Of a stretch of 64,000 nt of DNA, positions 42,021-50,580 are shown piece by piece; the stretch's first letter is position 1, and each line of letters starts with the position of its first letter. This DNA comes from JBBRYW01 sp038237235 (GTDB lineage: Bacteria; Actinomycetota; Thermoleophilia; Gaiellales; Gaiellaceae): contig JBBRYW010000002.1 of assembly GCA_038237235.1 (NCBI GenBank), positions 17,467 through 81,466 on the forward strand. The letters are read 5' to 3'. The notes under the pieces were generated by a model. The model did not search any database and was not told where the DNA came from. It saw nothing but the letters and a program-made list of their open reading frames with translations. The translations under genes and the position numbers were made by a program.

Positions 42021-42032
42021 AGGAGGAAGGAC

Positions 42033-42293
42033 ATGCCCCCGAAGCAGATCGAGATCGCAATCGTCGTCAACGGCCAGCCGACGGTCGTCCACGCCAACCC
42101 CAACTCGCCCCTCAAGACGGTGATTCCGAAGGCGCTCGAGGCGACCGGGAATACCGGTCAACCGCCTGAGAACTGGGAGCTCCGCGACGCAAATGGCACG
42201 CTCCTGGACACTTCGAAGAAGATCGGGAGCTTCAACTTCCCGGCCGGCATGCGTCTGCTCCTGAACCTGAAGGCCGGGGTGGGCGGCGCGTGA
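42033..42293 (+). CDS. Ubiquitin-like protein, DUF2604-type, ending near GG
   Basis: 86 residues with a beta-grasp pattern: IEIAIVVNGQPTVVHA first hairpin, ALEATGNTG helix, ENWELRDANGTLLDTSK, FNFPAGMRLLLNLKAGVGGA. The tail has GVGGA: a diglycine followed by one alanine, which would need either C-terminal trimming or use of the Ala; JAB proteases do such trimming. This is the modifier in bacterial ubiquitin-like conjugation operons. First gene of a four-gene unit, with overlaps of 4 bp (GTGA), 4 bp and 1 bp between the stops and starts that follow. A strong AAGGAGGAAGG lies 6 nt before the ATG. Confidence 0.85.
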   Translation: MPPKQIEIAIVVNGQPTVVHANPNSPLKTVIPKALEATGNTGQPPENWELRDANGTLLDTSKKIGSFNFPAGMRLLLNLKAGVGGA

Positions 42294-42910
42294 GCACGTC
42301 CCCGCAGCTCGCCGACCCCCAGGTTTCGCGCACGAAGTTCGCCCGCGAAGTCGAGGAGTTCCGGCAGCTCGCCGGCGACTACTCTCGCCGCGGATGGCTA
42401 CTGGTCGAAGCGGAGTTCCCGCGCATCTTCGTCATCATGGCCGCGCCGCAGCTCAAACCGTCGCCGATCGTCACCGGCCTTCTGCTGGACTACACCGACT
42501 ATGACCTAAGGCCGCCCTCAGTCCAGCTCGCCGATCCGTTCAGCCGCGCGCCCTACAAAGCCGGCCAGCTCCCGACGAACCTGCTGCGCCAGGTCGAGAC
42601 CGACGCGGTGCCGATCGGGCTGGCGCTTCCGCCCGGCTTCGCCGCGCCGCGGGTGATCCAGCAGCAGCCGCTCATGCAGAGCTATGGGCCTGAAGAGCTT
42701 CCGTTCCTGTGTATTGCCGGCGTCCGCGAGTATCACGAACACCCCGCCCACTCCGGCGACCGCTGGGAGCTCCATCGCCGAGATGGCGCCGGCAGGCTCG
42801 TGCGCATCCTCGAAATCATCGACACCTACGGCGTCCGTCCGCTGAATGGCTACGGCGTCACCCTTGTCCCACAGGTGTCAGGACTGACACAAGGCGAGGT
42901 ACCGGCGTGA
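42290..42910 (+). CDS. E2-like ubiquitin-conjugating protein
   Basis: 206 residues. Pattern of the bacterial E2-like family found beside DUF2604 proteins: beta-sheet region RGWLLVEAEFPRIFVIMAAP, DYTDYDLRPPSVQLADPF, and LPFLCIAGVREYHEHPAH with the single cysteine of the protein, Cys141, and following HEHPAHSGDRWELHR. Cys141 is the likely thioester or catalytic residue; conserved histidines follow 8-13 positions later. GTG start overlaps the Ubl stop (GTGA). The unit order is modifier, E2, JAB, E1. Confidence 0.75.
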   Translation: MSTSPQLADPQVSRTKFAREVEEFRQLAGDYSRRGWLLVEAEFPRIFVIMAAPQLKPSPIVTGLLLDYTDYDLRPPSVQLADPFSRAPYKAGQLPTNLLRQVETDAVPIGLALPPGFAAPRVIQQQPLMQSYGPEELPFLCIAGVREYHEHPAHSGDRWELHRRDGAGRLVRILEIIDTYGVRPLNGYGVTLVPQVSGLTQGEVPA

Positions 42911-43380
42911 CGCTGGAGGGGGTCGAGAAGTTCTCCGTCCCCGAAGACGTCGTCGCGAACACCGAGCGCAGCCTGCGCCGAGCCGGGCGCGATGGCTACG
43001 AGCTATTCGTCCTCTGGAGCGGCATGCACAAGAACTCCTCGTTCCGGGTCAGCACGGCTCACGTGCCCGAACAGAGCTCCTACCGCTTGAAGGGCGGGCT
43101 CTGCGTCCGTGTCGAGGGCGAGGCGCTCCACAAGCTGAACGTCTGGCTGTTCGAGAATGAGGAGACGCTCGGCGTGCAGGTACACGCCCACCCGACCGAC
43201 GCCTACCACTCCAACACCGACGATACCTACCCGATCGTCACCATCCTCGGCGGGCTCTCTCTCGTCGTCCCCGACTTCTGCCACGCCGGGCTCTTCGCCC
43301 GCAGCGCCGCCTACCGGCTCTCGCGCGACGGCTGGCACGAGGACTCAAGACCCGTGACCCAGCTGATCGAGGTCGTCTGA
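42907..43380 (+). CDS. JAB/MPN (JAMM) peptidase, deubiquitinase-like
   Basis: 157 residues. Zinc site: Glu (probably in HVPEQSS), then VHAHPTDAYHSNTDD, which gives HxHP, a downstream Ser and Asp (H-x-H-x6-S-x2-D with one residue less than the classical JAMM). The fold is completed by VTILGGLSLVVPDFCH and RLSRDGWHED. JAB proteins of such operons trim the modifier and remove it from targets. GTG at 42907 overlaps the E2 stop (GTGA). The reading frame is open upstream, so the start depends on this coupling. Confidence 0.85.
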   Translation: MTLEGVEKFSVPEDVVANTERSLRRAGRDGYELFVLWSGMHKNSSFRVSTAHVPEQSSYRLKGGLCVRVEGEALHKLNVWLFENEETLGVQVHAHPTDAYHSNTDDTYPIVTILGGLSLVVPDFCHAGLFARSAAYRLSRDGWHEDSRPVTQLIEVV

Positions 43381-44870
43381 TGCTCGCCGACTACTACCTG
43401 CGCAACGCCGCCGCCGCCGCCCAAGTCCTCTCGGGCTTCGACGAGGAGCTGTTTCGCTCGCGGCTCGAATCGACGCCGGTCGGGATCTCGCTCGGCGCCG
43501 ACGTGGAATCAGGCGAGGGACGCGCGGTCGCCGACCTCCTCGTCCGCCTCAGCGCTCGGCTCTACCCCACGCTGGCCCTCATCGGTGAGCCAGCCACGGT
43601 AGCCCCGCTCGCCGAACTCGCTAAGGCGATCAACCCAATGATCGACCTCGTCGACGAGGCGACCATTGGCGTCGCCGTCAGCGACGGCAACGCCTTTCAA
43701 ACGACGATCTACGCTGGCTCAGATGGCTGGGACGGGTTCGTGAGCGCGACAGAGCCGCAGAGTCTCGGCGCGAGCGACAACCCGTTCGGCGCCGGGGTCG
43801 CGGCCTGCCTCGCCGCCGCCGGCCTCTTCCGCGCTGTCTTCCTGCCCGACTGGAAGGAGCGCGTCGACGAGCGCGCGCGCTTCTCGGCCCTCGCAGGCGA
43901 CGCTGTCGAAGCCGCGACCAACTCTCCCTCCACACCTTGGCGCCTTGAAGAAGATGCCGTATTGGTCGGCGCCGGCGCTGTCGGCCAAGGCGCCCTCTGG
44001 GCTCTCTCCCGGGCGCCCTTGAGCGGGCGGCTGCATGTCGTCGACATGGAGGTCCTCGAGCTCAGCAACCTGCAGCGCTACGTCCTTACCGAGCGCACCG
44101 ACGAGATTCGCGACAAGGTCGAGATCGCGGCCACGCTCGACTCCACCCTCGAACTCGTCCCGCACGCGGAAGACCTGGCCGCTTTCCTTGCGAAAAACGG
44201 CTACCGCTGGAGCGCGATGCTCCTCGGGCTCGACAGCGCCCGCGACCGTGTCAGCGCGCAAGCGTCTCTGCCGCGCTTCGTCGCCAACGCCTGGACGCAA
44301 CCTGGCGATCTCGGCGTCGCCGCTCACTCGCGCTTCGGCGGCGAGGGGGCCTGCGTCGCCTGCTTCTATCTTCCGGAGGCGCGCCTCAAGAACGAGGACG
44401 AGCTCGTCGCCGAGACGCTCGGCGTGTCGCAGTTCCTCATGCAAGTGCGTACGTTACTGGCAACCGGTGAGCCAGTCGACCGCGGATTCTTGGAGGCGGT
44501 TGCCCAGGCAGTCAGCCAACCTTTGGAGGCGCTCTTGCCCTTCGAGGGCAGGACAGTCCGCGAGCTCTACGTCGAGGGCTTTTGCGGCGGCGCAGTGATC
44601 CCGATCGGCAGGGCCGGCAAGCTCCACCAGGTTGCGCAGGAAGTGCACGTCCCGCTCGCGCACCAGTCTGCCCTCGCCGGCGTCCTCCTCGCCGCCGCGC
44701 TCGTCCGCCACGCTATCGCGGGCGAGGAGGAGCTGACGCACGTCACGCGGCTCGACGTCTTAAAGCCGGTCGGTCAGTTCCTGCGACAACCGCTACGCGC
44801 GCGGCGCGATGGACGCTGCATTTGCGACGACGCTGACTTCGTCACGGCTTACGCGGCGAAGTACGACTGA
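43380..44870 (+). CDS. E1-like ThiF-family adenylating enzyme
   Basis: 496 residues. Residues 1-190: a domain without recognised motifs, possibly an inactive adenylation-like half. ThiF core: nucleotide motif VLVGAGAVGQGAL (GAGAVG 197-202), VVDMEVLELSNLQRYVL with the Asp and Arg of ATP binding, DKVEIA. Zinc ligands: ACVAC (Cys325, 328) and CIC (480, 482). Candidate catalytic Cys402 in EGFCGGAVIP. It would adenylate the modifier's tail and pass it to Cys141 of the E2. ATG overlaps the JAB stop by one base (TGATG). No eukaryotic-type accessory domain is seen. Confidence 0.87.
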   Translation: MLADYYLRNAAAAAQVLSGFDEELFRSRLESTPVGISLGADVESGEGRAVADLLVRLSARLYPTLALIGEPATVAPLAELAKAINPMIDLVDEATIGVAVSDGNAFQTTIYAGSDGWDGFVSATEPQSLGASDNPFGAGVAACLAAAGLFRAVFLPDWKERVDERARFSALAGDAVEAATNSPSTPWRLEEDAVLVGAGAVGQGALWALSRAPLSGRLHVVDMEVLELSNLQRYVLTERTDEIRDKVEIAATLDSTLELVPHAEDLAAFLAKNGYRWSAMLLGLDSARDRVSAQASLPRFVANAWTQPGDLGVAAHSRFGGEGACVACFYLPEARLKNEDELVAETLGVSQFLMQVRTLLATGEPVDRGFLEAVAQAVSQPLEALLPFEGRTVRELYVEGFCGGAVIPIGRAGKLHQVAQEVHVPLAHQSALAGVLLAAALVRHAIAGEEELTHVTRLDVLKPVGQFLRQPLRARRDGRCICDDADFVTAYAAKYD

Positions 44871-44919
44871 TCAGGTCCAGCCCGTGTCTGCCGGCCGCGG
44901 CTGCTCGTAGCTTTGCGCT

Positions 44920-45243
44920 ATGCAGATCTCGAAGCGGACCAGGTTCAAGTTCGGCGAGTTCGCCACCGCGTACGCCGTCTTACGCCAGATCGATCTCGTC
45001 TTCATGAGCGAGGATTTCGAACACGTCGTGGAGTGGCTAGACCTCGATTCCGGCATGCGCCGAAGCCTCGTATCTGGCTACCACGCCGCGATCGACTTCT
45101 CTGATCCGGTGCAGCTCGGACGGCTAATCCGCGTCTACGCGGATGCCATCACCTCCTGGGGCCGTGACGAGCACGGCGACCTGGTTCCAACCATGATCCG
45201 ACCTGAGATCGGGCTGCCCGGGGGATTGTTCCGTTCGACTTAG
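44920..45243 (+). CDS. Small AbiJ-N-like helical protein after the E1 gene
   Basis: 107 residues. Helical pattern: FGEFATAYAVLRQIDLVFMS, EDFEHVVEWLDLDSGMRRSL, VSGYHAAIDFSDPVQLGRLI, RVYADAITSW. The layout (helix, IDxxF, short loop, SGxRRSLVxxYxxxIDxxDP) resembles the N-terminal domain seen in AbiJ-type phage resistance proteins, though I cannot be sure by eye. It starts 50 bp after the E1 stop in the same direction. Could be the effector or a target of the ubiquitin-like system; only position supports that. Confidence 0.45.
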   Translation: MQISKRTRFKFGEFATAYAVLRQIDLVFMSEDFEHVVEWLDLDSGMRRSLVSGYHAAIDFSDPVQLGRLIRVYADAITSWGRDEHGDLVPTMIRPEIGLPGGLFRST

Positions 45244-45372
45244 TTCCGTCCGACTTGGCTAGGCGGCCCGAGCTGGCGCCTGACACCGGAGGTTCTCGGC
45301 TTCATTCTGCGTCGTGCGGATGCACGACATCGCCGGCCTCCTCGGAGTGAGCACCGACTGTGCCTGCCGAAC

Positions 45373-46158
45373 CTATGCCTCGAACCGGCTGATCCGCTCG
45401 AGCAGCGCCTCGGGGTCGACGCCCGTCGGCACCTCGACCTCGTCGACGATCCGGCCGTCGAGGATCCGAACGACCCGGTCGCAGCGGCTCGCGATCACCG
45501 GGTCGTGGGTGGCGACGACGACGGTCATCCCGTGCCGCTCGCGCAGGTCGAGCAGAAGCTGCATCAGCTCGAGCGCCGTCTGGGAGTCGACGTTGCCGGT
45601 CGGCTCGTCGGCGAGGAGCAGGATCGGGTCGTTGATCAGCGCGCGCGCGATCGCAACCCGCTGCTGCTGCCCGCCCGACATGCGAGAGGGAAGGGATGCC
45701 TCGCGCCCTTCGAGGCCGACCGCGGCGAGCAGCTCGCTCGCTCGCGCGAACTTGTCGAACTCGGTCTTGTAGGGCAGCAAGGGCGCCGCCACGTTGTCGA
45801 GCGCGGTCAGCACGGGCAGCAGGTGGAAGCGCTGAAAGACGAAGCCGATCCGGCGCCGGTAGGCGACCTGGCGCTGGCCGCTGAGCGCGGTGACCTCCTC
45901 GCCGGCGACCGTGATCCGTCCCTCGTCGACGACGTCCATTGCGCCGACCACGTGCAAGAGCGTCGACTTCCCCGAGCCCGAAGGGCCGGTGATCGCAACC
46001 ACCTTGCCGGGCTCGACCACGAGGCTGACGCCGTCGAGCGCCGTGATCGTCGCCTCGCCGAGCCGGTAGCGCTTACCGACGTCCTCCAGCTCCACCCGCG
46101 CGCCGGGGGCTTGTTGGCCGTTCTTGCTGCTGCGAAGATCCATCTGGCCGGCTAGCAT
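45373..46158 (-). CDS. ABC transporter ATP-binding protein (MacB/LolD-type)
   Basis: 261 residues: Walker A TGPSGSGKSTLLHVVG, Q-loop FVFQRFHLLP, signature SRMSGGQQQRVAIA, Walker B LLLADEPTGNVD, H-loop VVVATHDPVIAS. The MacB/LolD subtype pairs with FtsX-like permeases such as the one at 47.4 kb; it is transcribed divergently from the PadR gene between them. Start at 46158; a later ATG (46143) is possible. Powers mechanotransmission for peptide or lipoprotein export rather than simple transport. Confidence 0.9.
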   Translation of the reverse strand: MLAGQMDLRSSKNGQQAPGARVELEDVGKRYRLGEATITALDGVSLVVEPGKVVAITGPSGSGKSTLLHVVGAMDVVDEGRITVAGEEVTALSGQRQVAYRRRIGFVFQRFHLLPVLTALDNVAAPLLPYKTEFDKFARASELLAAVGLEGREASLPSRMSGGQQQRVAIARALINDPILLLADEPTGNVDSQTALELMQLLLDLRERHGMTVVVATHDPVIASRCDRVVRILDGRIVDEVEVPTGVDPEALLERISRFEA

Positions 46159-46199
46159 ACATTGCGGCCATGCAGAAGCTAACTCGCTAAGGAAATCGC

Positions 46200-46805
46200 G
46201 TGCCGATCCAACATGCAGTGCTCGCCCTGCTCGCCACGGGCCCCGCCCACGGCTACGGCCTGAAGGCGAGCTTCGAGGACTCGATCGGCCCGCAGTGGGG
46301 CGAGCTCAACATCGGCCACCTCTACCAGGTGCTCGAGCGCCTGATCCGCGACGAGCTCGTGACGAAGCGCGTCGTCGCGCAGTCGGATCGGCCGGACAAG
46401 AACGTCTACCGCCTGACCGAGGCCGGCCGCGCCGAGCTCGAGCGCTGGCTGGAGACGCCGTTCGTGCGCCAGGGCGGCTACCGAGACGACTTCTTCCTCA
46501 AGTTGTTCGCGGCCGCCCGACTCGGCGAGGAGGAGCTCAGGGGCGTAATCCGCGTCCAGCGCCAGGCTTACATGGGGGAGCTGTCGGCGCTCGCCGAGCT
46601 CCGGCTCGAGCACCGCGAGGAGCCGCTCGTCCGCCTCCTGATCGAGGCGGCGGCCAAGCACGCTGAGGCGAACCTGCAGGTCGTGGAGCTGGCGGAGGTG
46701 GCGGCGGCCGAGCTGGTGGCCTCGCAGAGGGCGCTTCGGGTCGAGGAAGGCTCCGAAGACGAGCTCAGGCCCGAGGCAGCCGGCGAGCGCCACCAGCGAA
46801 CCTAG
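46200..46805 (+). CDS. PadR-family transcriptional regulator
   Basis: 201 residues. HTH start PIQHAVLALLATGPAHGYGL, then EDSIGPQWGELNIGHLYQVL (PadR N-terminal winged helix), DKNVYRLTEAGRAELERWLE, and a C-terminal four-helix Vir_act-type dimer region with EELRGVIRVQRQAYMGELSA. PadR proteins repress efflux operons and respond to small molecules. GTG 46200 is preceded by AAGGA. Directly divergent to the MacB-type ATPase and upstream of the secreted protein and permease, so it likely controls all three. Confidence 0.88.
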   Translation: MPIQHAVLALLATGPAHGYGLKASFEDSIGPQWGELNIGHLYQVLERLIRDELVTKRVVAQSDRPDKNVYRLTEAGRAELERWLETPFVRQGGYRDDFFLKLFAAARLGEEELRGVIRVQRQAYMGELSALAELRLEHREEPLVRLLIEAAAKHAEANLQVVELAEVAAAELVASQRALRVEEGSEDELRPEAAGERHQRT

Positions 46806-46844
46806 ATTGCCTCTTACATCGTCGCAAGGTATGCTTCACTAATC

Positions 46845-47357
46845 ATGGGCCGCGCTCGCACAGTGACCGCGATCATCGTTGCCAGCTGCCTGGTCGTTGC
46901 GGCCGACGCAACCGCGACAGTGCGGCTGAACAAGGGGATCGGGCGAGTCAACCTCGGCATGACCTCGAGTCAACTGATTCGTACGTTCGGCAAGCCGCTG
47001 GGCATTCGCACTGGCGGCCTCTCGCCGGTCGCCAGACGCTTCTCCACCGATCGGACCTACGTCGAGTACGAGTACTTCTCGAAGAACGGCTACACGGTCG
47101 GGCTTGCGAGGCGGAGCGGCAAGATGCGCGTGGTCTTGGTCGCCGTCTACATCAGCGGGCAGCGCACGCCTCAGGGGATCGGCGTGGGCTCCTTGGCGGG
47201 CGACGTCCGCGTCAAGTATCCGAGCGTGCACTGCGGACTCCTCGACGAGGTGAGCCAGTCTTGCGTCCTGCCGAGCCGCGCCAAGGCGGAGACGGTCTTC
47301 GTCGTGGACACGCTCAGGTCGCGCGTGAGCGCGGTCGCGGTGCGCGCGCGCACGTGA
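46845..47357 (+). CDS. Secreted hypothetical protein, PadR-ABC locus
   Basis: 170 residues. N-terminal signal peptide (TVTAIIVASCLVVAADATA). The mature part begins VRLNKGIGRVNLGMTSSQLI, which with the following GKP resembles SmpA/OmlA-type small envelope folds. Two cysteines (CGLLDEVSQSC) may pair. It lies 39 bp after PadR and 16 bp before the permease, same direction. A substrate-binding or inhibitor-type role for the exporter is possible; no family is certain. Confidence 0.65.
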   Translation: MGRARTVTAIIVASCLVVAADATATVRLNKGIGRVNLGMTSSQLIRTFGKPLGIRTGGLSPVARRFSTDRTYVEYEYFSKNGYTVGLARRSGKMRVVLVAVYISGQRTPQGIGVGSLAGDVRVKYPSVHCGLLDEVSQSCVLPSRAKAETVFVVDTLRSRVSAVAVRART

Positions 47358-47373
47358 GCTGTGCCTCGCGGGC

Positions 47374-50097
47374 GTGCTGAGATTCCTCGCCGCGAACCTC
47401 CGCCACCGCCCAAGCCGTGCGGTGGCTTTCGGCGCAGCCATCCTCGTCGCCGCAGTCTCTTTCGTGCTCCTCACCTCGGCGGCCAAGACGTCCGACCTCC
47501 GCGTGCGCGGCTCTGTCACGCAGAACTTCCGAAACGCCTATGACATCCTCGTACGCCCGCGCGGCTCCTTCACCAAGATCGAGCGCGAGAGCGGGCTTGT
47601 TCAGGCCAACTACCTGAGCGGCATCTTCGGTGGGATCACGCTGAGGCAGTACGGCGAGGTCAAGCAGATCCGCGGCGTTCAGGTAGCGGCGCCAATCGCC
47701 AACGTCGGCTACATCTTCCCCTTCGTCAACAAAGCGGTTCTGATCGACGATCTCGTCTCTGGCGCTCCCGCGCAGATGTTCCGACTGAAGCAGTCGTACG
47801 TCGCTCAGCGCGGCCTGTCTCGCTACCCAGCGAACGACTGGTACGTGTACTACACGACGCGCGACCGCCTGCTCTACGACCAGGGCGGCCTGCACCAGGT
47901 CCTGCCGGATGGACGCATGGCCGACGTCTGCAAGAGCTTCGCGAACGAGATTCCCTCTGAAGGCGGCCCATTCCGCCGCCCCTCCTACATGAGCTGCTAC
48001 TCCCGGCGCTCACCGGGGGAGGACTCCTCAGCATACAACAGCGATTTCCCAGTCGGTCGGCCCAGCGCGGTGATTGGATTCTACTTTCCGGTACTGCTCG
48101 CGGCGATCGACCCGGTTCAGGAGGCTCGATTGACGAATCTCGACCGCACGATTACCGCCGGGCGGTTCCTGAAGCCTCACGAGCGACCTCGGGTGGGACG
48201 CTTCGGGGGTAATTTCGTACCCATCATTGCGAGCGCGCGACCCTACCTCGACGAGCACCTTTCGATCGAGGTGTCGCGATTGCCAGTCCTCCCTGCAACA
48301 CCGTTCGCCCTTCGGGTCGGCGGGCCGGACGCGTACCGCTTCGTCACCCACCTGCCGGCGGGCAAGCTCCTGGCCACGAAGAGAGTCTCGCTCGTTCGCG
48401 CCTACGAGCGACTCCTGAGAAGCCGCTTATTCTCCGATATCTATTGGACACCTTCGAACGTGCGCTACCGCCGAGCTACTGGCGGTCGGCTCTCGGCTAT
48501 CACGACAGCCAATCCAGAGTCAATCTGGAAATCACATATCTACACAGGAGGCTACTTCGCCCCGCCGCACGACAACGCGGACGCACAGTTTCGACGTCTT
48601 TACGCCTACAACGGGCGGAATACGTTCGACAACCGCGGCGTCTACCGAACCCCGGCTTTTCGGCTTCGAGGCCGCTACGACCCCGCCAAGCTCCCCGGCT
48701 TCAGCCCGCTCTCGCGCCTGCCGATGGAGACTTACTACCCGCCGCTTGTCGAGGGCGGCGATGCCCGCAGCAGGCGCCTGCTGAAGGGAAAGCCGCTCCT
48801 GCCGACGCAGAACGTCGGCGACTACATCCAGCAGCCGCCGCTGTTTCTGACGACGCTCGAGGGAATGCGGCCGTTCCTCAACCCGGAGTTCTTCCCGGGC
48901 GCGAGCGCGAGGGCGCCGATCTCGGTGATCCGGATCCGCGTTGCTAACGTCAAAGGCCCCGACCCCGAGAGCCGCGCGCGCATCAAGGCGGTCGCGCTCG
49001 AGATCCGCGACCGAACCGGCCTCGACGTCGACATCACGGCCGGCTCCTCGCCGCGCGAGCTCTTGATCGACCTGCCGGCGGGCAAGTTCGGCCGCCCGGA
49101 GCTGCTCTTGAAGGAGGGCTGGGTGAAGAAGGGCGTCTCGGTCACTTTCTTGAAAGCGCTCGACCGTAAGCGCCTTTTGCTCTTGGCGCTGATCCCGCTC
49201 ACCTGCGGCTTCTTCCTCATCAACGGTGCCTTCGCCGCCGCACGGGCGAGGAGACGGGAGCTGGGGACGCTGCTCTGCCTCGGCTGGCCGCGGCGGGCGA
49301 TCTTCACCGCTCTACTCGGCGAGCTGGCGCTCGTCGGGCTCGTCGCTGGGTTGCTCGGAACGGCGGTCGCGGCAGCGATCGTTGAGGGCTTCTCGCTCGA
49401 TGTCTCGCTCGCTCGCACCTTGCTCGTCGTCCCGCTCGCGCTCGTCCTGCCCATGCTGGCGGGGCTGGTGCCGGCGCTTCGCGCCTCACGCGAGGCGCCG
49501 CTCGCCGCCGTGGCGCCGCCGGTCGTCGCCTCGACGAGCGTCCGCTCAGTGCGAAATCTGCACGGGCTCGTCCTCGCAAACCTCGCCCGCGTGCCGCAGC
49601 GGACGCTGGTCGGCGTTCTCGGCATGGTCGTCGGCGTCGCGGCGCTGACGCTGATCGTCGGCATCGACCACGCCTTCCAGGGCACGCTCGTCGGCACCCT
49701 GCTCGGCGACGCGATCCTGTTTCGGATCTCGGGGCTCGACTTCGTCGCCCTGGGAGTGACGATCGCGCTTGCCGCCTGCTCGCTGGCCGACGTTCTCTTC
49801 CTCAACCTGAGCGAGCGCTCAGCCGAGCTCGTCACCCTGCGTACGCTCGGCTGGCGCCAGCGCCACCTGGCGCGGGTAGTCGCGCTCGAGGCGGTTGGGA
49901 TGGGCCTCATCGGCGCGCTCGGCGGGGCGCTGCTGGGCCTCGCGCTCGGGGCGGCGCTTGGGATCTCGCTCCTGCCCTTGCTGGCCGCAGCCGGGCTCGC
50001 GGGGGCGGGAGGCCTCCTCGTCAGCCTCGTCGTCAGCCTGCTGCCGCTGACCCGGGTGGCGGGACTAACGGCACCGGTGGTGCTTGCAGAGGAATGA
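47374..50097 (+). CDS. FtsX/MacB-like ABC permease with large extracytoplasmic domain
   Basis: 907 residues. An N-terminal helix (RAVAFGAAILVAAVSFVLLT), a large external domain (about 60-560) and then the FtsX core: helix pair LLLALIPLTCGFFLINGAFA, RRRELGTLLCLGWPRRAIFT, a second RAELVTLRTLGWRQRHL, and final helices GAALGISLLPLL and SLVVSLLPLT. Two FtsX modules in tandem are typical of long MacB/LolCE-type permeases. Needs the ATPase at 45.4 kb. Start is a GTG at 47374; no strong Shine-Dalgarno. Extracellular substrate unknown; the cysteine-rich peptide downstream is a candidate. Confidence 0.88.
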   Translation: MLRFLAANLRHRPSRAVAFGAAILVAAVSFVLLTSAAKTSDLRVRGSVTQNFRNAYDILVRPRGSFTKIERESGLVQANYLSGIFGGITLRQYGEVKQIRGVQVAAPIANVGYIFPFVNKAVLIDDLVSGAPAQMFRLKQSYVAQRGLSRYPANDWYVYYTTRDRLLYDQGGLHQVLPDGRMADVCKSFANEIPSEGGPFRRPSYMSCYSRRSPGEDSSAYNSDFPVGRPSAVIGFYFPVLLAAIDPVQEARLTNLDRTITAGRFLKPHERPRVGRFGGNFVPIIASARPYLDEHLSIEVSRLPVLPATPFALRVGGPDAYRFVTHLPAGKLLATKRVSLVRAYERLLRSRLFSDIYWTPSNVRYRRATGGRLSAITTANPESIWKSHIYTGGYFAPPHDNADAQFRRLYAYNGRNTFDNRGVYRTPAFRLRGRYDPAKLPGFSPLSRLPMETYYPPLVEGGDARSRRLLKGKPLLPTQNVGDYIQQPPLFLTTLEGMRPFLNPEFFPGASARAPISVIRIRVANVKGPDPESRARIKAVALEIRDRTGLDVDITAGSSPRELLIDLPAGKFGRPELLLKEGWVKKGVSVTFLKALDRKRLLLLALIPLTCGFFLINGAFAAARARRRELGTLLCLGWPRRAIFTALLGELALVGLVAGLLGTAVAAAIVEGFSLDVSLARTLLVVPLALVLPMLAGLVPALRASREAPLAAVAPPVVASTSVRSVRNLHGLVLANLARVPQRTLVGVLGMVVGVAALTLIVGIDHAFQGTLVGTLLGDAILFRISGLDFVALGVTIALAACSLADVLFLNLSERSAELVTLRTLGWRQRHLARVVALEAVGMGLIGALGGALLGLALGAALGISLLPLLAAAGLAGAGGLLVSLVVSLLPLTRVAGLTAPVVLAEE

Positions 50098-50220
50098 AAA
50101 GGTCATCACTTCGCACGAATCCGCGCCGCGCGGATCCGAACACGTTTCGGAATCCGCGCCGCGCGGTAACTCGGCATGATTTGGTGATCTGTGGGCCGTA
50201 CGTCGTATGACCCACCTACG

Positions 50221-50502
50221 TCATCGGCATCGGCAGATGACTGTCCGGCACGGCTCCGTGTTCGCGAGGCACACGCAGCACTCGTCGTTGATGCAGCTGT
50301 CGTAGCAGCGGTACTTGTTGTAACCCTGTGCGCACGTGTTCGTACACGTGTCGTCGCGGCAGCACGCGTCAGCAGCGGACGCGGAGCTCGCTGTAAATAG
50401 CGCCATCCCCAAACCTACCGCTGCGAGTTTGCCCAGACGCCTGAGAAAGTGCGCGCGATTCTCCTGAGAGGTGGACTCGTTCTTTGCCTCGAACTCGTTC
50501 AT
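50221..50502 (-). CDS. Twelve-cysteine secreted peptide
   Basis: 93 residues. A long leader MNEFEAKNESTSQENRAHF, then LRRLGKLAAVGLGMALF (arginine pair plus hydrophobic stretch, Tat- or Sec-like), cleaved probably after SSASA-A. The mature about 50 residues hold 12 cysteines (ACCRDDTC, CAQGYNKYRCYDSC, DECCVCL, CRTVICRC), an even number fit for six disulfides. It is convergent with the FtsX permease, 120 bp from its stop. Same strand and downstream of MauD- and MauE-like genes, which supply thiol redox chemistry. Resembles the light-chain precursor of methylamine dehydrogenase in layout, but has no Trp for a TTQ cofactor. Confidence 0.75.
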   Translation of the reverse strand: MNEFEAKNESTSQENRAHFLRRLGKLAAVGLGMALFTASSASAADACCRDDTCTNTCAQGYNKYRCYDSCINDECCVCLANTEPCRTVICRCR

Positions 50503-50580
50503 GAGGTCTCCCTTGATATCGGCCTCGGTCTCAACGGTGGTGCTGCGATCGCTCCCTTTCTTTCCCCCTTCCTTTCCTTC

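Noticed and set aside
46141..46199. PadR operator between the ABC and PadR genes
   Set aside because: Short half-sites such as GCTAGC/GCTAAC and ATACAT/ATGCAG are visible, but no clear dyad of PadR length; left out as unsupported.
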